DNA of 46,202 bases from UBA5734 sp964528645 (lineage in GTDB: Bacteria; Bacillota; Clostridia; Saccharofermentanales; UBA5734), in NCBI GenBank assembly GCA_964528645.1, contig CAZGSR010000023.1:1-46202 (forward strand). Reading direction: 5' to 3'. A model generated the notes under the pieces. The model was not told where the DNA came from. It did not search any database and was given only the letters and a program-made list of their open reading frames with translations. The position numbers and the translations under genes are program-made. Position 1 is the stretch's first letter. Each line of letters opens with the position of its first letter. Positions 14,977 to 23,976 of the stretch are shown piece after piece.

Positions 14977-15825
14977 ATGGGATTCTCAGCCACAGGATTC
15001 GTATTGGCCACCCTGCCGGAAAATTTCTGGGGCTGGGTCCTGTTTGTCATCCGGCAATACGGCCCGCTCTTTCTGACCGGTGCCAGAAATACGCTGCTGA
15101 TTGCCATCACTGGCACAGCTGCCGGCTTTTTGATCGGGCTACTGGTCGCCATCGTGCGCACCATCCCGCTCAAACCCTCCACACCTCTAACCGTCCGCGG
15201 GCTGGTCAGATGTGCCCAGTTCCTCCTGACTGTCTACATCGAGGTCTTTCGCGGTACCCCAATGATTGTCCAGGCCATGGTCCTTTACTATGGCTCATCG
15301 CAGCTTTTGGGCTGGGATCTCTCCGCCATTCTGGCCGGTATCCTGATCGTCTCGATCAATACCGGTGCCTACATGGCCGAAATCATCCGCGGCGGCATCG
15401 ATTCGATCGACCGCGGCCAGACCGAAGCTGCTCAGGCAATCGGCATGAACCATGTCAAGACCATGGTCTATGTGATCCTGCCTCAGGCGATCCGCAACAT
15501 CCTGCCAGCGACCGGCAATGAGCTGGTTGTCAACATCAAGGACACCTCCGTGCTTAATGTCATATCCGTCACGGAACTCTTCTTCATGAGCAAATCTGCG
15601 GCCGGCACCTACATGCGCTATTTCGAAGTGTTTTTTGTCACCAGTGTGATCTACCTGATCCTGACTTTCACCGTCACCCGCCTGCTCCGCCTGCTGGAGA
15701 AAAAACTCGACGGGCCAGACAATTACACCATCATGGGCTCGCAGACCACACCGGATGGCATGATCCACGTCCATCATGGCGATGGCAACCTGGCCATCCG
15801 CGGAAAGTGGGGGGGACAAGCATGA
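14977..15825 (+). CDS. Polar amino acid ABC transporter, permease
   Basis: The 282-residue HisM/GlnP-type membrane protein has the family segment RGTPMIVQAMVLYYG and the ATPase-contact (EAA) loop GQTEAAQAIGMNHVKTMVYV, followed by LPQAIRNILPATGNELVVNI. Several hydrophobic segments are visible. A hydrophilic C-terminal tail of about 40 residues (from LDGPDNYTIM on, including HVHHGDG) is longer than usual and has no known role. It starts at ATG 14977 between the binding protein and the ATPase, and its stop overlaps the ATPase start (ATGA). As the only permease in the operon it would act as a homodimer. Confidence 0.92.
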   Translation: MGFSATGFVLATLPENFWGWVLFVIRQYGPLFLTGARNTLLIAITGTAAGFLIGLLVAIVRTIPLKPSTPLTVRGLVRCAQFLLTVYIEVFRGTPMIVQAMVLYYGSSQLLGWDLSAILAGILIVSINTGAYMAEIIRGGIDSIDRGQTEAAQAIGMNHVKTMVYVILPQAIRNILPATGNELVVNIKDTSVLNVISVTELFFMSKSAAGTYMRYFEVFFVTSVIYLILTFTVTRLLRLLEKKLDGPDNYTIMGSQTTPDGMIHVHHGDGNLAIRGKWGGQA

Positions 15826-16601
15826 ATCACGCACCCGCTGCCACCCCGCTTACAGGTGACGCTGGCAACATCATCGAAGTCGTCCACCTGGGCAAAACGT
15901 TTGGCACCAATCCCGTGCTGCGCGATATTGATTTCAAAGTCCAGAAAGGCGAAGTCGTTTCGATCATCGGTTCCTCTGGCTCCGGCAAGTCGACTCTGCT
16001 GCGCTGCATCAATCTCCTTGAAACACCCACCTCCGGCGACATCCTGCACCATGGCGAGAGCATCCTGCGCGGCAGTCACCGGGTGTCGGAATATCACACT
16101 CATGTCGGCATGGTTTTCCAGCAATTCAATCTCTTCAACAACATGAACGTGCTCGACAACTGCCTGGTGGGCCAGATCCGCGTGCTGGGCCGCAAACCGG
16201 ATGAAGCACGCCAGAAAGCCCTGGCCTATCTGGAAAAGGTCGGCATGGCCCAGTTCATGAATGCCAAGCCGCGCCAGCTTTCCGGTGGCCAGAAACAGCG
16301 GGCTGCCATTGCCCGTGCCCTGGCCATGGAGCCGGAAATCCTGCTCTTTGACGAACCGACCTCAGCTCTCGATCCCGAAATGGTCGGTGAAGTGCTCAAG
16401 GTCATGCGCGACCTGGCCAATTCCGGCCTGACCATGCTCGTCGTCACGCATGAAATGCAATTTGCCCGTGAAGTCAGCAATCGGGTTGTGTTCATGGACA
16501 AGGGTGTTATCGTCGAGGATGACCGACCCGACGTTATTTTTAACGCACCCCGCCAGGAACGGACCCGGGTCTTCCTTGACCGGATCCTGGAGCGCAACTG
16601 A
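15822..16601 (+). CDS. Polar amino acid ABC transporter, ATP-binding protein
   Basis: The 259-residue ATPase has Walker A GSSGSGKS (residues 50-57), the signature LSGGQKQRAAIARALAM, Walker B ILLFDEPTSALDPE and the switch His in VVTHEM. It drives the permease encoded just upstream on the cytoplasmic face. The ATG at 15822 overlaps the permease stop; a GTG at 15807 is also in frame but would run further into the permease. About 20 extra residues precede the conserved domain. It closes a complete three-gene uptake operon. Confidence 0.94.
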   Translation: MNHAPAATPLTGDAGNIIEVVHLGKTFGTNPVLRDIDFKVQKGEVVSIIGSSGSGKSTLLRCINLLETPTSGDILHHGESILRGSHRVSEYHTHVGMVFQQFNLFNNMNVLDNCLVGQIRVLGRKPDEARQKALAYLEKVGMAQFMNAKPRQLSGGQKQRAAIARALAMEPEILLFDEPTSALDPEMVGEVLKVMRDLANSGLTMLVVTHEMQFAREVSNRVVFMDKGVIVEDDRPDVIFNAPRQERTRVFLDRILERN

Positions 16602-16631
16602 CCTGCGAAATACCCGCCAGGAGTCTGTCCC

Positions 16632-17240
16632 ATGACCAGCACGACCAGTGACCAACCACATATCAAGGACAGCACCGCCCAGGAAGCAGCCATCTGCCCC
16701 TGGGCGGTTTCAGACCCGCTTTACCGCCAGTACCACGATCTGGAATGGGGCCAGCCCCTGCATGATGACCGGGCGTTGTTCGAGCTTTTGACCCTCGAAG
16801 GCATGCAAGCCGGCCTGAGCTGGTTGACGATCCTGCGCAAACGGGAAAATTTCCGCCGCGCATTTTCTGAGTTTGATCCCAACCTGGTTGCTGAATTTGA
16901 TGAGGAAAAAGTGGCTGCACTACTGGGCGATCCAGGCATCATCCGCAACCGACTGAAAATCCGGGCTGCAATCGCCAATGCCCGTGCCTTTCTCCAGATC
17001 CAGTCCGAATGGGGCAGTTTTGACGCCTATTTATGGTCTTTTGTTGGCGGCCAGCCGGTTATCAACACCCCGGTCTCCCTGGCTGATGTACCGGCACGGA
17101 CTGAACTGTCCGATCGCCTGAGCAAGGATCTCACCCGTCGCGGTTTTAAATTTGTCGGCTCGACGATCTGCTATGCCTATCTGCAGGCGGCCGGTCTGGT
17201 CAACGACCACCTGGTCAGCTGTCCGGGACATCCCGGATGA
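16632..17240 (+). CDS. tag: DNA-3-methyladenine glycosylase I
   Basis: The 202-residue base-excision repair enzyme removes 3-methyladenine from alkylated DNA. The zinc-binding residues are all present: Cys22, His35 (YHDLEWG) and the C-terminal His and Cys in HLVSC, with the same 13- and 4-residue spacings as in E. coli Tag. The helical core GMQAGLSWLTILRKRENFRRAF and RRGFKFVGSTICYAYLQAAG are family hallmarks. About 18 extra residues precede the first Cys. The ATG at 16632 lies 30 bases after the ABC ATPase and follows CAGGAG. Its stop overlaps the next gene by ATGA. Confidence 0.95.
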   Translation: MTSTTSDQPHIKDSTAQEAAICPWAVSDPLYRQYHDLEWGQPLHDDRALFELLTLEGMQAGLSWLTILRKRENFRRAFSEFDPNLVAEFDEEKVAALLGDPGIIRNRLKIRAAIANARAFLQIQSEWGSFDAYLWSFVGGQPVINTPVSLADVPARTELSDRLSKDLTRRGFKFVGSTICYAYLQAAGLVNDHLVSCPGHPG

Positions 17241-17968
17241 GTCCGCGGCCACAGGTCTGGGCCCATCGCGGAGCCAGCTCCGAGGCACCAGAGAACTCCC
17301 TGGCTGCTTTTACGCGGGCGATTGCCATCGGTGCCGACGGGATCGAACTCGATGTCCAGCGCACAGCAGATGGTATTCTGGTGGTCACGCATGATGAAAC
17401 AACCGGCCGGCTGGCCGGCCAGCCGGGACAGATTGCCCAGCGGACACTTAGTCAGCTGCGCCAACTCAATTTTGCCGCATCCTGGCCTCAGTGGCCAGCG
17501 GTCACCTTGCCCACGCTGGATGAGGTGCTTGATCTGTGCCGCTCCACCAGCCTTCGGATCAACATCGAGCTGAAAAACAGTGAAGTCCCTTACCGGGGCA
17601 TGGAAAAACAAGTGGTCGACCGGGTCCGTGCCTTCGGCCTTCAGGATCAGGTGATCTATTCCAGTTTCAATCCGATCAGTCTCTGGCGCCTGCACCAGAT
17701 CGCACCCGCTGCCGCGACCGGATACCTGTACAGCGAGGTCCGAACCAGACCCTGGCTGCCAGCATTTCTGGCCAAAGTTACGGCACTCCACCCTTCAATG
17801 GACAATTTACGCGTGCCCGAGCTGGTTCAGGGAACCCACCGTCGGGGTTTGGCTGTCCATATCTGGACGGTCGATGAGCCCCGGCAGTGGGAGCTGTGCC
17901 GTCAGCTGGCAGTTGATGCGATCATCACCAACCAGCCCCGGGAGGCGCTGGCGTATTTCACTCCGTAA
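17237..17968 (+). CDS. ugpQ: Glycerophosphodiester phosphodiesterase
   Basis: The 243-residue enzyme hydrolyses glycerophosphodiesters to glycerol 3-phosphate and an alcohol. GDPD landmarks are AHRGASSEAPENSLAAF (catalytic His and Glu), GIELDVQRTADGILVVTHDE, the RINIELKN strand and the late AVHIWTVDEP. There is no signal peptide, so it is predicted cytoplasmic. The ATG at 17237 overlaps the tag stop, implying translational coupling. Its 3' end overlaps the convergent MATE gene by 11 bases, with no terminator between them. Confidence 0.92.
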   Translation: MSPRPQVWAHRGASSEAPENSLAAFTRAIAIGADGIELDVQRTADGILVVTHDETTGRLAGQPGQIAQRTLSQLRQLNFAASWPQWPAVTLPTLDEVLDLCRSTSLRINIELKNSEVPYRGMEKQVVDRVRAFGLQDQVIYSSFNPISLWRLHQIAPAAATGYLYSEVRTRPWLPAFLAKVTALHPSMDNLRVPELVQGTHRRGLAVHIWTVDEPRQWELCRQLAVDAIITNQPREALAYFTP

Positions 17969-19328
17969 CAATCCCGGTCCCAGCGCCTGCCAGCGCTGCT
18001 TTTTTCCAACGGCCACTGAGATAAAAAGGCAAGACGGCCAGAAGGCCCACCAGCCAGCCGGCGCCGTAGCTGTAGAACATGGTGTCACGGCCAAACCAGT
18101 GGACGAACAGGTAGGCAAACGGGACACGCACCAGCCACAGGGACAGGAGTGTGGCAATCAGGGGGATGAACGTGCTCCCGGCCCCGCGCATGGCCCCATT
18201 CAGGACAAACAGGATCGCGAGCAGGAAATAGAACGGAACCACGGTGACCAGATAGACCTGGCCGGCTTCGATGACAGCTGGACTGGTGGTGAACAGCTCG
18301 AGCAAGGTGCCGGAAAACAAAAGCAGCAGGACACAGATCACCAGGCTCAGGCCGACGGACAGCTTGAGCGTCGCATGGATACCCGATTTCACCCGGTCCC
18401 AGCGCCCAGCGCCGACGTTCTGGCCGACATAGGTCGTAATCGCGTTGGAGAATGTCATCATCGGCAGAAAAGCGAAAGCATCGATTTTGTTGGCGGCATT
18501 GTAGCCGGCCATGAAGTCAGACTGGAAGCTATTGATCAGAGCCTGGAGCACGATGGCTCCGATGGCAAATGACATGTTCTGCAGGCTGACCGGCAGGCCA
18601 ATACGCAAGCTATCGGAGAGCAGGCGCCGGTCAAAGACCAGGTTTTTCAGGTTAATGTTGATGTGCGGGTTAACCTTGTTGATGTGGAGAATACCATACA
18701 CAAACGAGAATCCCTGGGCGATGACGGTTGCCCAGGCCACACCAGCCACACCCCAACCAAAAACAACGACAAAGAGCAAGTCGAGCACGATGTTGATGGC
18801 CGTGGCGATGCCAACATAGATCAGAGGCGAACGGCTGTCGCCCAGTCCCTGCAGGATGCCGCCATTGACATTGAAACCGAAAACCGCCAAGGTGCCGATG
18901 AAAGTAATCTGCATGTAAGTCGTTGCCAGGTCGATCGTGTCTGGCGGCGTCTGGATCAGGAGCAAAATCGGCCGGCTGACCAGGAGTCCGATGCCTCCGA
19001 TCACGACAGCCATGACAAACATGGCCACATACAGCGTGTCTACGGTACGCCGGACACCATCCAGGTCGCCTGCACCGAAATATTGGGCAATGATGACACT
19101 CGCACCCATGCCCAGCCCAATGAACAGGGAAATAATCATGAAAACGATCGGAAAGGTCGTCCCGACCGCAGCCAGCGCTTCAGTGCCGACAAAGCGGCCG
19201 ACGACCGCACTGTCGACCATGTTGTAAAGCTGCTGGAGCAGATTGCCCAGGAGCATCGGAATGGAAAAGCGCACCAGCAGACGGTAGGGGCTACCCTCCA
19301 TCATGTTGAGCGCAGCATGATCAGACAT
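17958..19328 (-). CDS. MATE family multidrug/organic cation exporter
   Basis: The 456-residue membrane protein has about twelve hydrophobic segments and typical MATE sequence: YRLLVRFSIPMLLGNLLQQLYNMVDSAVVG at the N-terminus, GMGASVIIAQYFGA, and a second half beginning GLPVSLQNMSFAIGA. Family members export drugs or metabolites by Na+ or H+ antiport. The ATG at 19328 has GAGGAGG six bases upstream and overlaps the end of the upstream hydrolase gene by eight bases, so the two are coupled. It is the last gene of the DUF4153, hydrolase and MATE series. Confidence 0.92.
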   Translation of the reverse strand: MSDHAALNMMEGSPYRLLVRFSIPMLLGNLLQQLYNMVDSAVVGRFVGTEALAAVGTTFPIVFMIISLFIGLGMGASVIIAQYFGAGDLDGVRRTVDTLYVAMFVMAVVIGGIGLLVSRPILLLIQTPPDTIDLATTYMQITFIGTLAVFGFNVNGGILQGLGDSRSPLIYVGIATAINIVLDLLFVVVFGWGVAGVAWATVIAQGFSFVYGILHINKVNPHININLKNLVFDRRLLSDSLRIGLPVSLQNMSFAIGAIVLQALINSFQSDFMAGYNAANKIDAFAFLPMMTFSNAITTYVGQNVGAGRWDRVKSGIHATLKLSVGLSLVICVLLLLFSGTLLELFTTSPAVIEAGQVYLVTVVPFYFLLAILFVLNGAMRGAGSTFIPLIATLLSLWLVRVPFAYLFVHWFGRDTMFYSYGAGWLVGLLAVLPFYLSGRWKKAALAGAGTGIVTE

Positions 19329-20154
19329 CAAGGACCTCCTCGAAACGTTCACCCGGTTGACTTGCACAGCGGATCTGCCCAGTATACCCCGGCAGTCGCT
19401 GCTTGCAAAGTCCGGCAAAACGAACGTAGAGGGGTTCGAACGTATGCCCATGCATGGGGAAAAACAGGTTCGGGCGCAAGATGTCCAGCAGGGCCAGGGC
19501 GCCATTGGCGACTGGAGGTTCCTGCCAGCCATCGCTGGTGCAGACAGGACAGAAGGCTACGTCTACCCGCTGGCCACTGGCTGCCAGGTAGCTGCGGATG
19601 TCGTTCAGCGACTGGGCGTGCCGGTTGGCATAGATCGCTTCATCTGTCCAGCAGGCCAGATCTCCCCCGTGGTAGACCGTCAGCTCAGGGAATTGCACCA
19701 CAAGGGCTACGCCTTGGTCGGTCGAGGCAAACGTCGCGAGTTTCGCATCTCCAGCATCAAGGACCTCATCAGGCCGGACCAGGAGCGTTCGCTCTGGCGG
19801 ATCAGGAATTACAGGGCCCGGATCAGCCGGATCGATGCCCAGGACAAAGAGATGACCCTGTCCGGGCAAGTTTGCCAGCCACTGGTGCAGGCCCGGATGA
19901 TAGTGGTCGCGATGCCGGTGGGAGGCAAAGACGAAAACCGGCTTGCCGCTCTGACCCAGCCAGTCCGGTTGCTGTGAGTGAATGCCCAGGCAGCCTGCAG
20001 CAAGCGAACCAGCAGCAGTTTCATCGCGGGCCGGCAAGACTCCATAATCCAGAACGAGGAATCGCCTGGCTGTTTCGACCAGCCAGGCGCTGTGGGCAAG
20101 ATAGTGGACAGTCAGCCGGGTATCCGAAAGCATCCGGTCTCTAGCGATGGGCAT
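19321..20154 (-). CDS. Metallo-beta-lactamase fold hydrolase
   Basis: The 277-residue protein carries the metal-binding H-x-H-x-D-H motif as HRHRDH (residues 79-84, in VFVFASHRHRDHYHPG). Later metal ligands appear in VYHGGDLA and FFPMHGHTFEP. The early LTVHYLAHSAWLVETARRFLVLDYG resembles the UlaG/L-ascorbate-lactonase-like branch, but the substrate is unknown. The ATG at 20154 follows GAAAGG and lies 10 bases after the DUF4153 gene stop; an in-frame start at 20226 would overlap that gene and is rejected. Probably cytoplasmic, co-transcribed with the MATE exporter. Confidence 0.82.
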   Translation of the reverse strand: MPIARDRMLSDTRLTVHYLAHSAWLVETARRFLVLDYGVLPARDETAAGSLAAGCLGIHSQQPDWLGQSGKPVFVFASHRHRDHYHPGLHQWLANLPGQGHLFVLGIDPADPGPVIPDPPERTLLVRPDEVLDAGDAKLATFASTDQGVALVVQFPELTVYHGGDLACWTDEAIYANRHAQSLNDIRSYLAASGQRVDVAFCPVCTSDGWQEPPVANGALALLDILRPNLFFPMHGHTFEPLYVRFAGLCKQRLPGYTGQIRCASQPGERFEEVLDV

Positions 20155-20164
20155 GTCAAGCCTT

Positions 20165-21988
20165 TCATGTCTCTTTGACAAACAGCATGGCCGGATAGAA
20201 AAAGTACCGCATCTGGCCATTGTCATTAGTCAGCTCAATGGAGTTGAACACGATGACCGCCTCAAAACCAGGGGCTGAGAGTTCGTAAGTCATATCATCG
20301 AGGGAGGCAGCCGTTTGCTTGCCACCCGAGCTTAATGGGTATTTGGCAATCAGGTCTTCGGCGTAATCGGCCAAGGTCTGGTCAACCAGAACCTGATCAC
20401 CGAGCAAAATCTTGATCACTGGCAAATTATTGTTGCTCTTGACCGACCAATGGATGGTGTACTGACCTTTCTGACCAGCCAAAGTGACTGGAATCGGGGC
20501 GACTCCGTAATCAAATTGGTTCTGCAGGCTGATCGCCCATTGATAGCCTTCGATCGGGATGACACCCTCAGGCAAGGTCAGGAAAGTCGTCGAGTAGTTG
20601 AATGGCATGCCGGGGTCATAGTCAGCCCAGACCTGTTCAAAACCCAGGATGGATCTGAAGTTCTCTGTATTGCGCAGAGCCGGATCGAACCACTCTGGCA
20701 GTCTGGCATCCTCGGCATAGGCCAGGTATAGGACCGCATCCGTGATCGCTTCCCGGGTAGCTCGGTCTGGTTCTGCGGTGGCAGGCTGGATCTGGCCATC
20801 TGCCAGCATCCCCTGAGCTGCCAGGAGATTCTCCAGGCGGCTGGCCTGGGCAGTCACCGGCAAGGCATGGTAGCCGAGGCCCGGCAAAACCGAAATCACC
20901 GCCACGAGGCAGATCAGGGCCACGATCGGCACATGGGACCTGGCTTTTTTGACAATCAGGAGCACGGCAGCGACGAGTGCGATCAACCAGATCAGGGCAA
21001 AGGAATATTCGGTCATTTTCAGGCCAGCCTGGCGCAGGCGTGCGACCAATGCCCAGGCTTCAAAGACCAGGATCACCAGCGCGGCAATCGGATAGACACG
21101 CCGGTAGAAGCGAGCCAGGCCAGTTTCATACGCGGTCACCATGATGTGGAGCCAGATGCCGCCGATGGTGTAGGCTGTGGCAATGCTGGCCAGCTGGGCA
21201 AACTGGGGCCAGCTGCCGGTGATCACCACGCGTCCGGCCCAGATCAGCAAGACAGCCGTCAGAGCCAGGGCAATCGGAATCACAATGTATCCGAACAGGA
21301 TTTCGATGAAACGCGGTTGCTTCTGGGCTGTTTCACGTCGTTCATCAACCACGCCTTTACGGAAATCCGGGAAATACCCCACAAACAGGGTAAAAGCCAG
21401 GACCCCGGACAAGGTGGCAATGTGCATGAAGACTTTTTCGCTCAGGTCACGGTAAATCAGGGCTTTGATCGCGCCCGCCACACCAGATGTGCCGCCCATG
21501 ATGACCAGCCCATAGATCAGGGCAATGAAAAAGGCCTTGTGGGTCATGAAAAAGGCGCGGGCAAAGTCGGACTGGCCGGGTGGATAGGCAGATAGGACGA
21601 TGAACGCAAACAGGCTGACCAGAATGGCCACGCCAACACGGGACAAGGCAAGTCCCGTGACAAGGTCTGATGGCAGATACAGCGCCAGGAAGGTCCCGGC
21701 AAAGGCTACCGCACCGAGCAAATTGGCGCCAAGAAACGCTTTTCGCTGGTTGAGGCGACTCTGGACGCCTGTGATGGCGGCCATGCTCAAGACCCCTGAC
21801 AGCGCCAGCGACCACTGCAAACTGGTGATGATCTCCTGATACGCATCCTGGATCGGATAGTCGAGCTGGATCCGGACCATGGTTACCACAGCAAAAGCCA
21901 GCGCACTGGCGATCGTCGCCGGGAACGTCTGGAAAGCCCGGGCTGCACCTTTGAAAATCTGGACAATCGACCGGGTAAAAGTATTCAT
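20165..21988 (-). CDS. DUF4153 domain membrane protein
   Basis: The 607-residue protein has about ten to twelve hydrophobic segments in residues 20-370. A soluble C-terminal region of about 230 residues follows and ends RYFFYPAMLFVKET. It matches DUF4153 in layout (YRDLSEKVFMHIATLSGVLAF and the FIEILFGYIVIPIALALTAVLLIWAG segment are typical), a membrane family of unknown function. The ATG at 21988 has a G-rich site (GGGGGG) seven bases upstream. It is the first gene of a three-gene unit with the hydrolase and MATE exporter. A terminator-like hairpin and a TATAAT lie just upstream at 22010-22057. Confidence 0.75.
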   Translation of the reverse strand: MNTFTRSIVQIFKGAARAFQTFPATIASALAFAVVTMVRIQLDYPIQDAYQEIITSLQWSLALSGVLSMAAITGVQSRLNQRKAFLGANLLGAVAFAGTFLALYLPSDLVTGLALSRVGVAILVSLFAFIVLSAYPPGQSDFARAFFMTHKAFFIALIYGLVIMGGTSGVAGAIKALIYRDLSEKVFMHIATLSGVLAFTLFVGYFPDFRKGVVDERRETAQKQPRFIEILFGYIVIPIALALTAVLLIWAGRVVITGSWPQFAQLASIATAYTIGGIWLHIMVTAYETGLARFYRRVYPIAALVILVFEAWALVARLRQAGLKMTEYSFALIWLIALVAAVLLIVKKARSHVPIVALICLVAVISVLPGLGYHALPVTAQASRLENLLAAQGMLADGQIQPATAEPDRATREAITDAVLYLAYAEDARLPEWFDPALRNTENFRSILGFEQVWADYDPGMPFNYSTTFLTLPEGVIPIEGYQWAISLQNQFDYGVAPIPVTLAGQKGQYTIHWSVKSNNNLPVIKILLGDQVLVDQTLADYAEDLIAKYPLSSGGKQTAASLDDMTYELSAPGFEAVIVFNSIELTNDNGQMRYFFYPAMLFVKET

Positions 21989-22009
21989 GCCAGTTCCCCC
22001 CTGTCATTT

Positions 22010-22047
22010 AAAAAACTGCAGCTTCAGGCAGCAAGCCTAGGCTACAG
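22010..22047 (-). terminator. Terminator-like hairpin before the DUF4153 operon
   Basis: CTGCAGC (22016-22022) pairs with GCTACAG (22041-22047) through one wobble, with a nested AGGC/GCCT pairing inside. On the minus strand the stem is followed by TTTTTT (22015-22010). It may terminate the metal-chelate ABC operon that ends at 22101, or act as an attenuator for a transcript starting near 22045. Confidence 0.6.
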
Positions 22048-22051
22048 CTTC

Positions 22052-22057
22052 ATTATA
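22052..22057 (-). promoter_or_regulatory. Possible -10 element for the DUF4153 operon
   Basis: A perfect TATAAT on the minus strand lies about 65 bases before the DUF4153 start. The best -35 candidate (TTGTCT, about 19 bases further upstream) is poorly spaced, so support is moderate. Any transcript from it would start inside the hairpin at 22016-22047. Confidence 0.4.
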
Positions 22058-22100
22058 GGGGACGTTACCTGGGAAAAGACAAGGCTTAAGGGTTACGTGT

Positions 22101-22904
22101 TCATGACGATTCGGTCTGGTTTTCCTCGAGGTCGAAATCCCATTGCCCGAGCGGATTCGTGAAGGTCCTGGCCCGGACACCATACACATAAGCGATGTGC
22201 CCCTCATGTAGGACATCTACCGGATCGCCGTCAGCAACAATGCGGCCCTGGTGCATCAGGCAGACGCGGCTGCAGATCCGGGCTGCAGCTCTAAGATCAT
22301 GCAGCACCAGGATCACCAGTTTACCGGCATCCGCCAGCTGACGGGCCAGGTGCAGCAGCTGGCTGGCATGGCGGATATCCTGGCTGGCGGTCATTTCATC
22401 GAGCAGGACAATCGGTGTGTCCTGGGCCAGTAGCCGGGCGATCATCACCCGTTGTCGTTCGCCACCAGATAAGGTTGTGACAAATTGTTCCGCCTCAGCG
22501 TCGCATTCAGCCCGGACCATGCAGGCCTGGGCCAAAGCCAGATCTTCATCTGTCCAGGCAGCCAGACTGGACGCATAAGGGTGGCGGCCCATCAGGACGA
22601 TCTCTTTGGCCTTGAAATCGAAGGGCACGACCGTATCCTGGGGCAAGAACGACAGCTGGCGAGCGAGCTGGCGCGGCTTGATTTGATGCAGATTCCTGCC
22701 TTGGATCCTGACCTCTCCGGCGGTCGGCTTGACCAGGCCAGCCAGCACACGCAGAAATGTCGACTTGCCGACTCCATTGGGTCCACAAATACCGATGATT
22801 TCACCGGGTCGGGCGGAAAAACTGATCTGGTCCAGGATCGTGCGTGGCCGGGGCAGACGGACCTCAAAGGTGATTCCCTGGCACTCCAGGATCGGTTCTG
22901 GCAT
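22101..22904 (-). CDS. Metal-chelate ABC transporter, ATP-binding protein (FecE/BtuD type)
   Basis: The 267-residue ATPase has Walker A GPNGVGKS (residues 41-48), signature LSGGE (145-149), Walker B VLLDE (166-170) and the His switch in LVLHDLRAAAR. Sequence style and its place after a FecCD permease assign it to the iron-siderophore, heme or cobalamin importers. The start at 22904 is preferred because AAGGAGG is eight bases upstream; an ATG at 22925 overlaps the permease end and lacks a site. It is the last gene of the operon. Confidence 0.92.
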   Translation of the reverse strand: MPEPILECQGITFEVRLPRPRTILDQISFSARPGEIIGICGPNGVGKSTFLRVLAGLVKPTAGEVRIQGRNLHQIKPRQLARQLSFLPQDTVVPFDFKAKEIVLMGRHPYASSLAAWTDEDLALAQACMVRAECDAEAEQFVTTLSGGERQRVMIARLLAQDTPIVLLDEMTASQDIRHASQLLHLARQLADAGKLVILVLHDLRAAARICSRVCLMHQGRIVADGDPVDVLHEGHIAYVYGVRARTFTNPLGQWDFDLEENQTESS

Positions 22905-22917
22905 CCAGTCCACCTCC

Positions 22918-23976
22918 TTAAGCATGGGTCCGCAGTGAGCGGATCAACAAGATCATGAAATAGGGCGCTCCTACCAGTGCAGTGGTGACACCCACCGATA
23001 ACTCAATCCCGCGCGGCATCGCAATCAACCGGGTTGCCAGGTCGCACAGCAGAAGAAAAATCGCCCCGCCAAAGGCAGAGGCCAGCAGCAGGCGACGGTG
23101 GGAGGGCCCGACGAGCAGGCGCATGATGTGCGGCACGATCAGGCCGACAAAGCCGATTGGTCCCGTAACTGAGACAATGATCGCCGTCAGCAGCGAGGCT
23201 AATAGCACGGTCAGGATGCGTGTTCTTCTGGCAGCGACGCCCAGCGTCCGGGCGGTCTCGTCGCCGAGCAGCAGGATGTCGAGGTCACGGCCGCGCAGAA
23301 AGAGCAGCGTCCCGGCCAGAAGAACCGGGACGGCCATCAGCTGGACATGTTCCCAGCGCCGGTTGGAAAGGCCGCCCAGAGTCCAGAAAATGTAGCTGGA
23401 CACCTGATATTCACTGGCCATGACCAGCAGCAGCGAAGTCAGGGCCGAGAAAAAGGCTGCCACGGCCATGCCGGCCAGAATCAAGACCGTCGTCTGGCCC
23501 GAACTGCCGGAAAACGAGGATAAGCCAAGGATGATCAGGACAGCTGCCAGCGCACCGGCAAAGGCAAAGGCCGGCAGGGCCAGGAACGTATATGTGCCAA
23601 AGGCAATGGCGATGAGTGCACCCAGGCTGGCACCGGCAGAGACGCCGAGAATGCCTGGTTCCGCCAGCGGATTGCGGAACAAACCCTGCATCGCAGTACC
23701 AGCAATCGCCAGACCAGCTCCGGCAAAAATCGCCGCAAAAACACGCGGCAGACGGATCAGGATAATCAGGATCTGGCTGGTCTGGTCAGCCGGCTGTCCC
23801 ACGGCCAGGCCAAGCGCCTGGACCATGCTTTTCAGGATGGTCAAAGGCGGGACATAGACCGTACCCAGCGCAACCGAAAGGATGGTAGTCGTCAGCAAGG
23901 CAAATAGCCCGGCCACCGCCAGGTGGCCGAGCTTCCAGTTTTTCAGGGATTTGCGGGGCGACAGCTTACTGGACAA
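22918..23976 (-). CDS. Metal-chelate ABC transporter, FecCD-type permease
   Basis: The protein of about 352 residues has roughly ten hydrophobic segments. Family hallmarks are RLPRVFAAIFAGAGLAIAGTAMQGLFRNPLAEPGILGVSAG (residues split here only by description), the GDETARTLGV coupling region and GPIGFVGLIVPHIMRLL. It forms the membrane channel, presumably as a homodimer, for the adjacent binding protein and ATPase. The start is uncertain: no ATG with a site exists near the conserved region. TTG at 23976, overlapping the binding-protein stop, is the best guess from family length. Confidence 0.9.
   Translation of the reverse strand: MSSKLSPRKSLKNWKLGHLAVAGLFALLTTTILSVALGTVYVPPLTILKSMVQALGLAVGQPADQTSQILIILIRLPRVFAAIFAGAGLAIAGTAMQGLFRNPLAEPGILGVSAGASLGALIAIAFGTYTFLALPAFAFAGALAAVLIILGLSSFSGSSGQTTVLILAGMAVAAFFSALTSLLLVMASEYQVSSYIFWTLGGLSNRRWEHVQLMAVPVLLAGTLLFLRGRDLDILLLGDETARTLGVAARRTRILTVLLASLLTAIIVSVTGPIGFVGLIVPHIMRLLVGPSHRRLLLASAFGGAIFLLLCDLATRLIAMPRGIELSVGVTTALVGAPYFMILLIRSLRTHA

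Noticed and set aside
18663..20144. A nearly 500-codon plus-strand frame opposite the MATE and MBL-fold genes
   Set aside because: Composition (many His, Gln, Arg, Asp) is typical of antisense of GC-rich coding DNA. Both minus-strand genes have clear family motifs and coupled starts.
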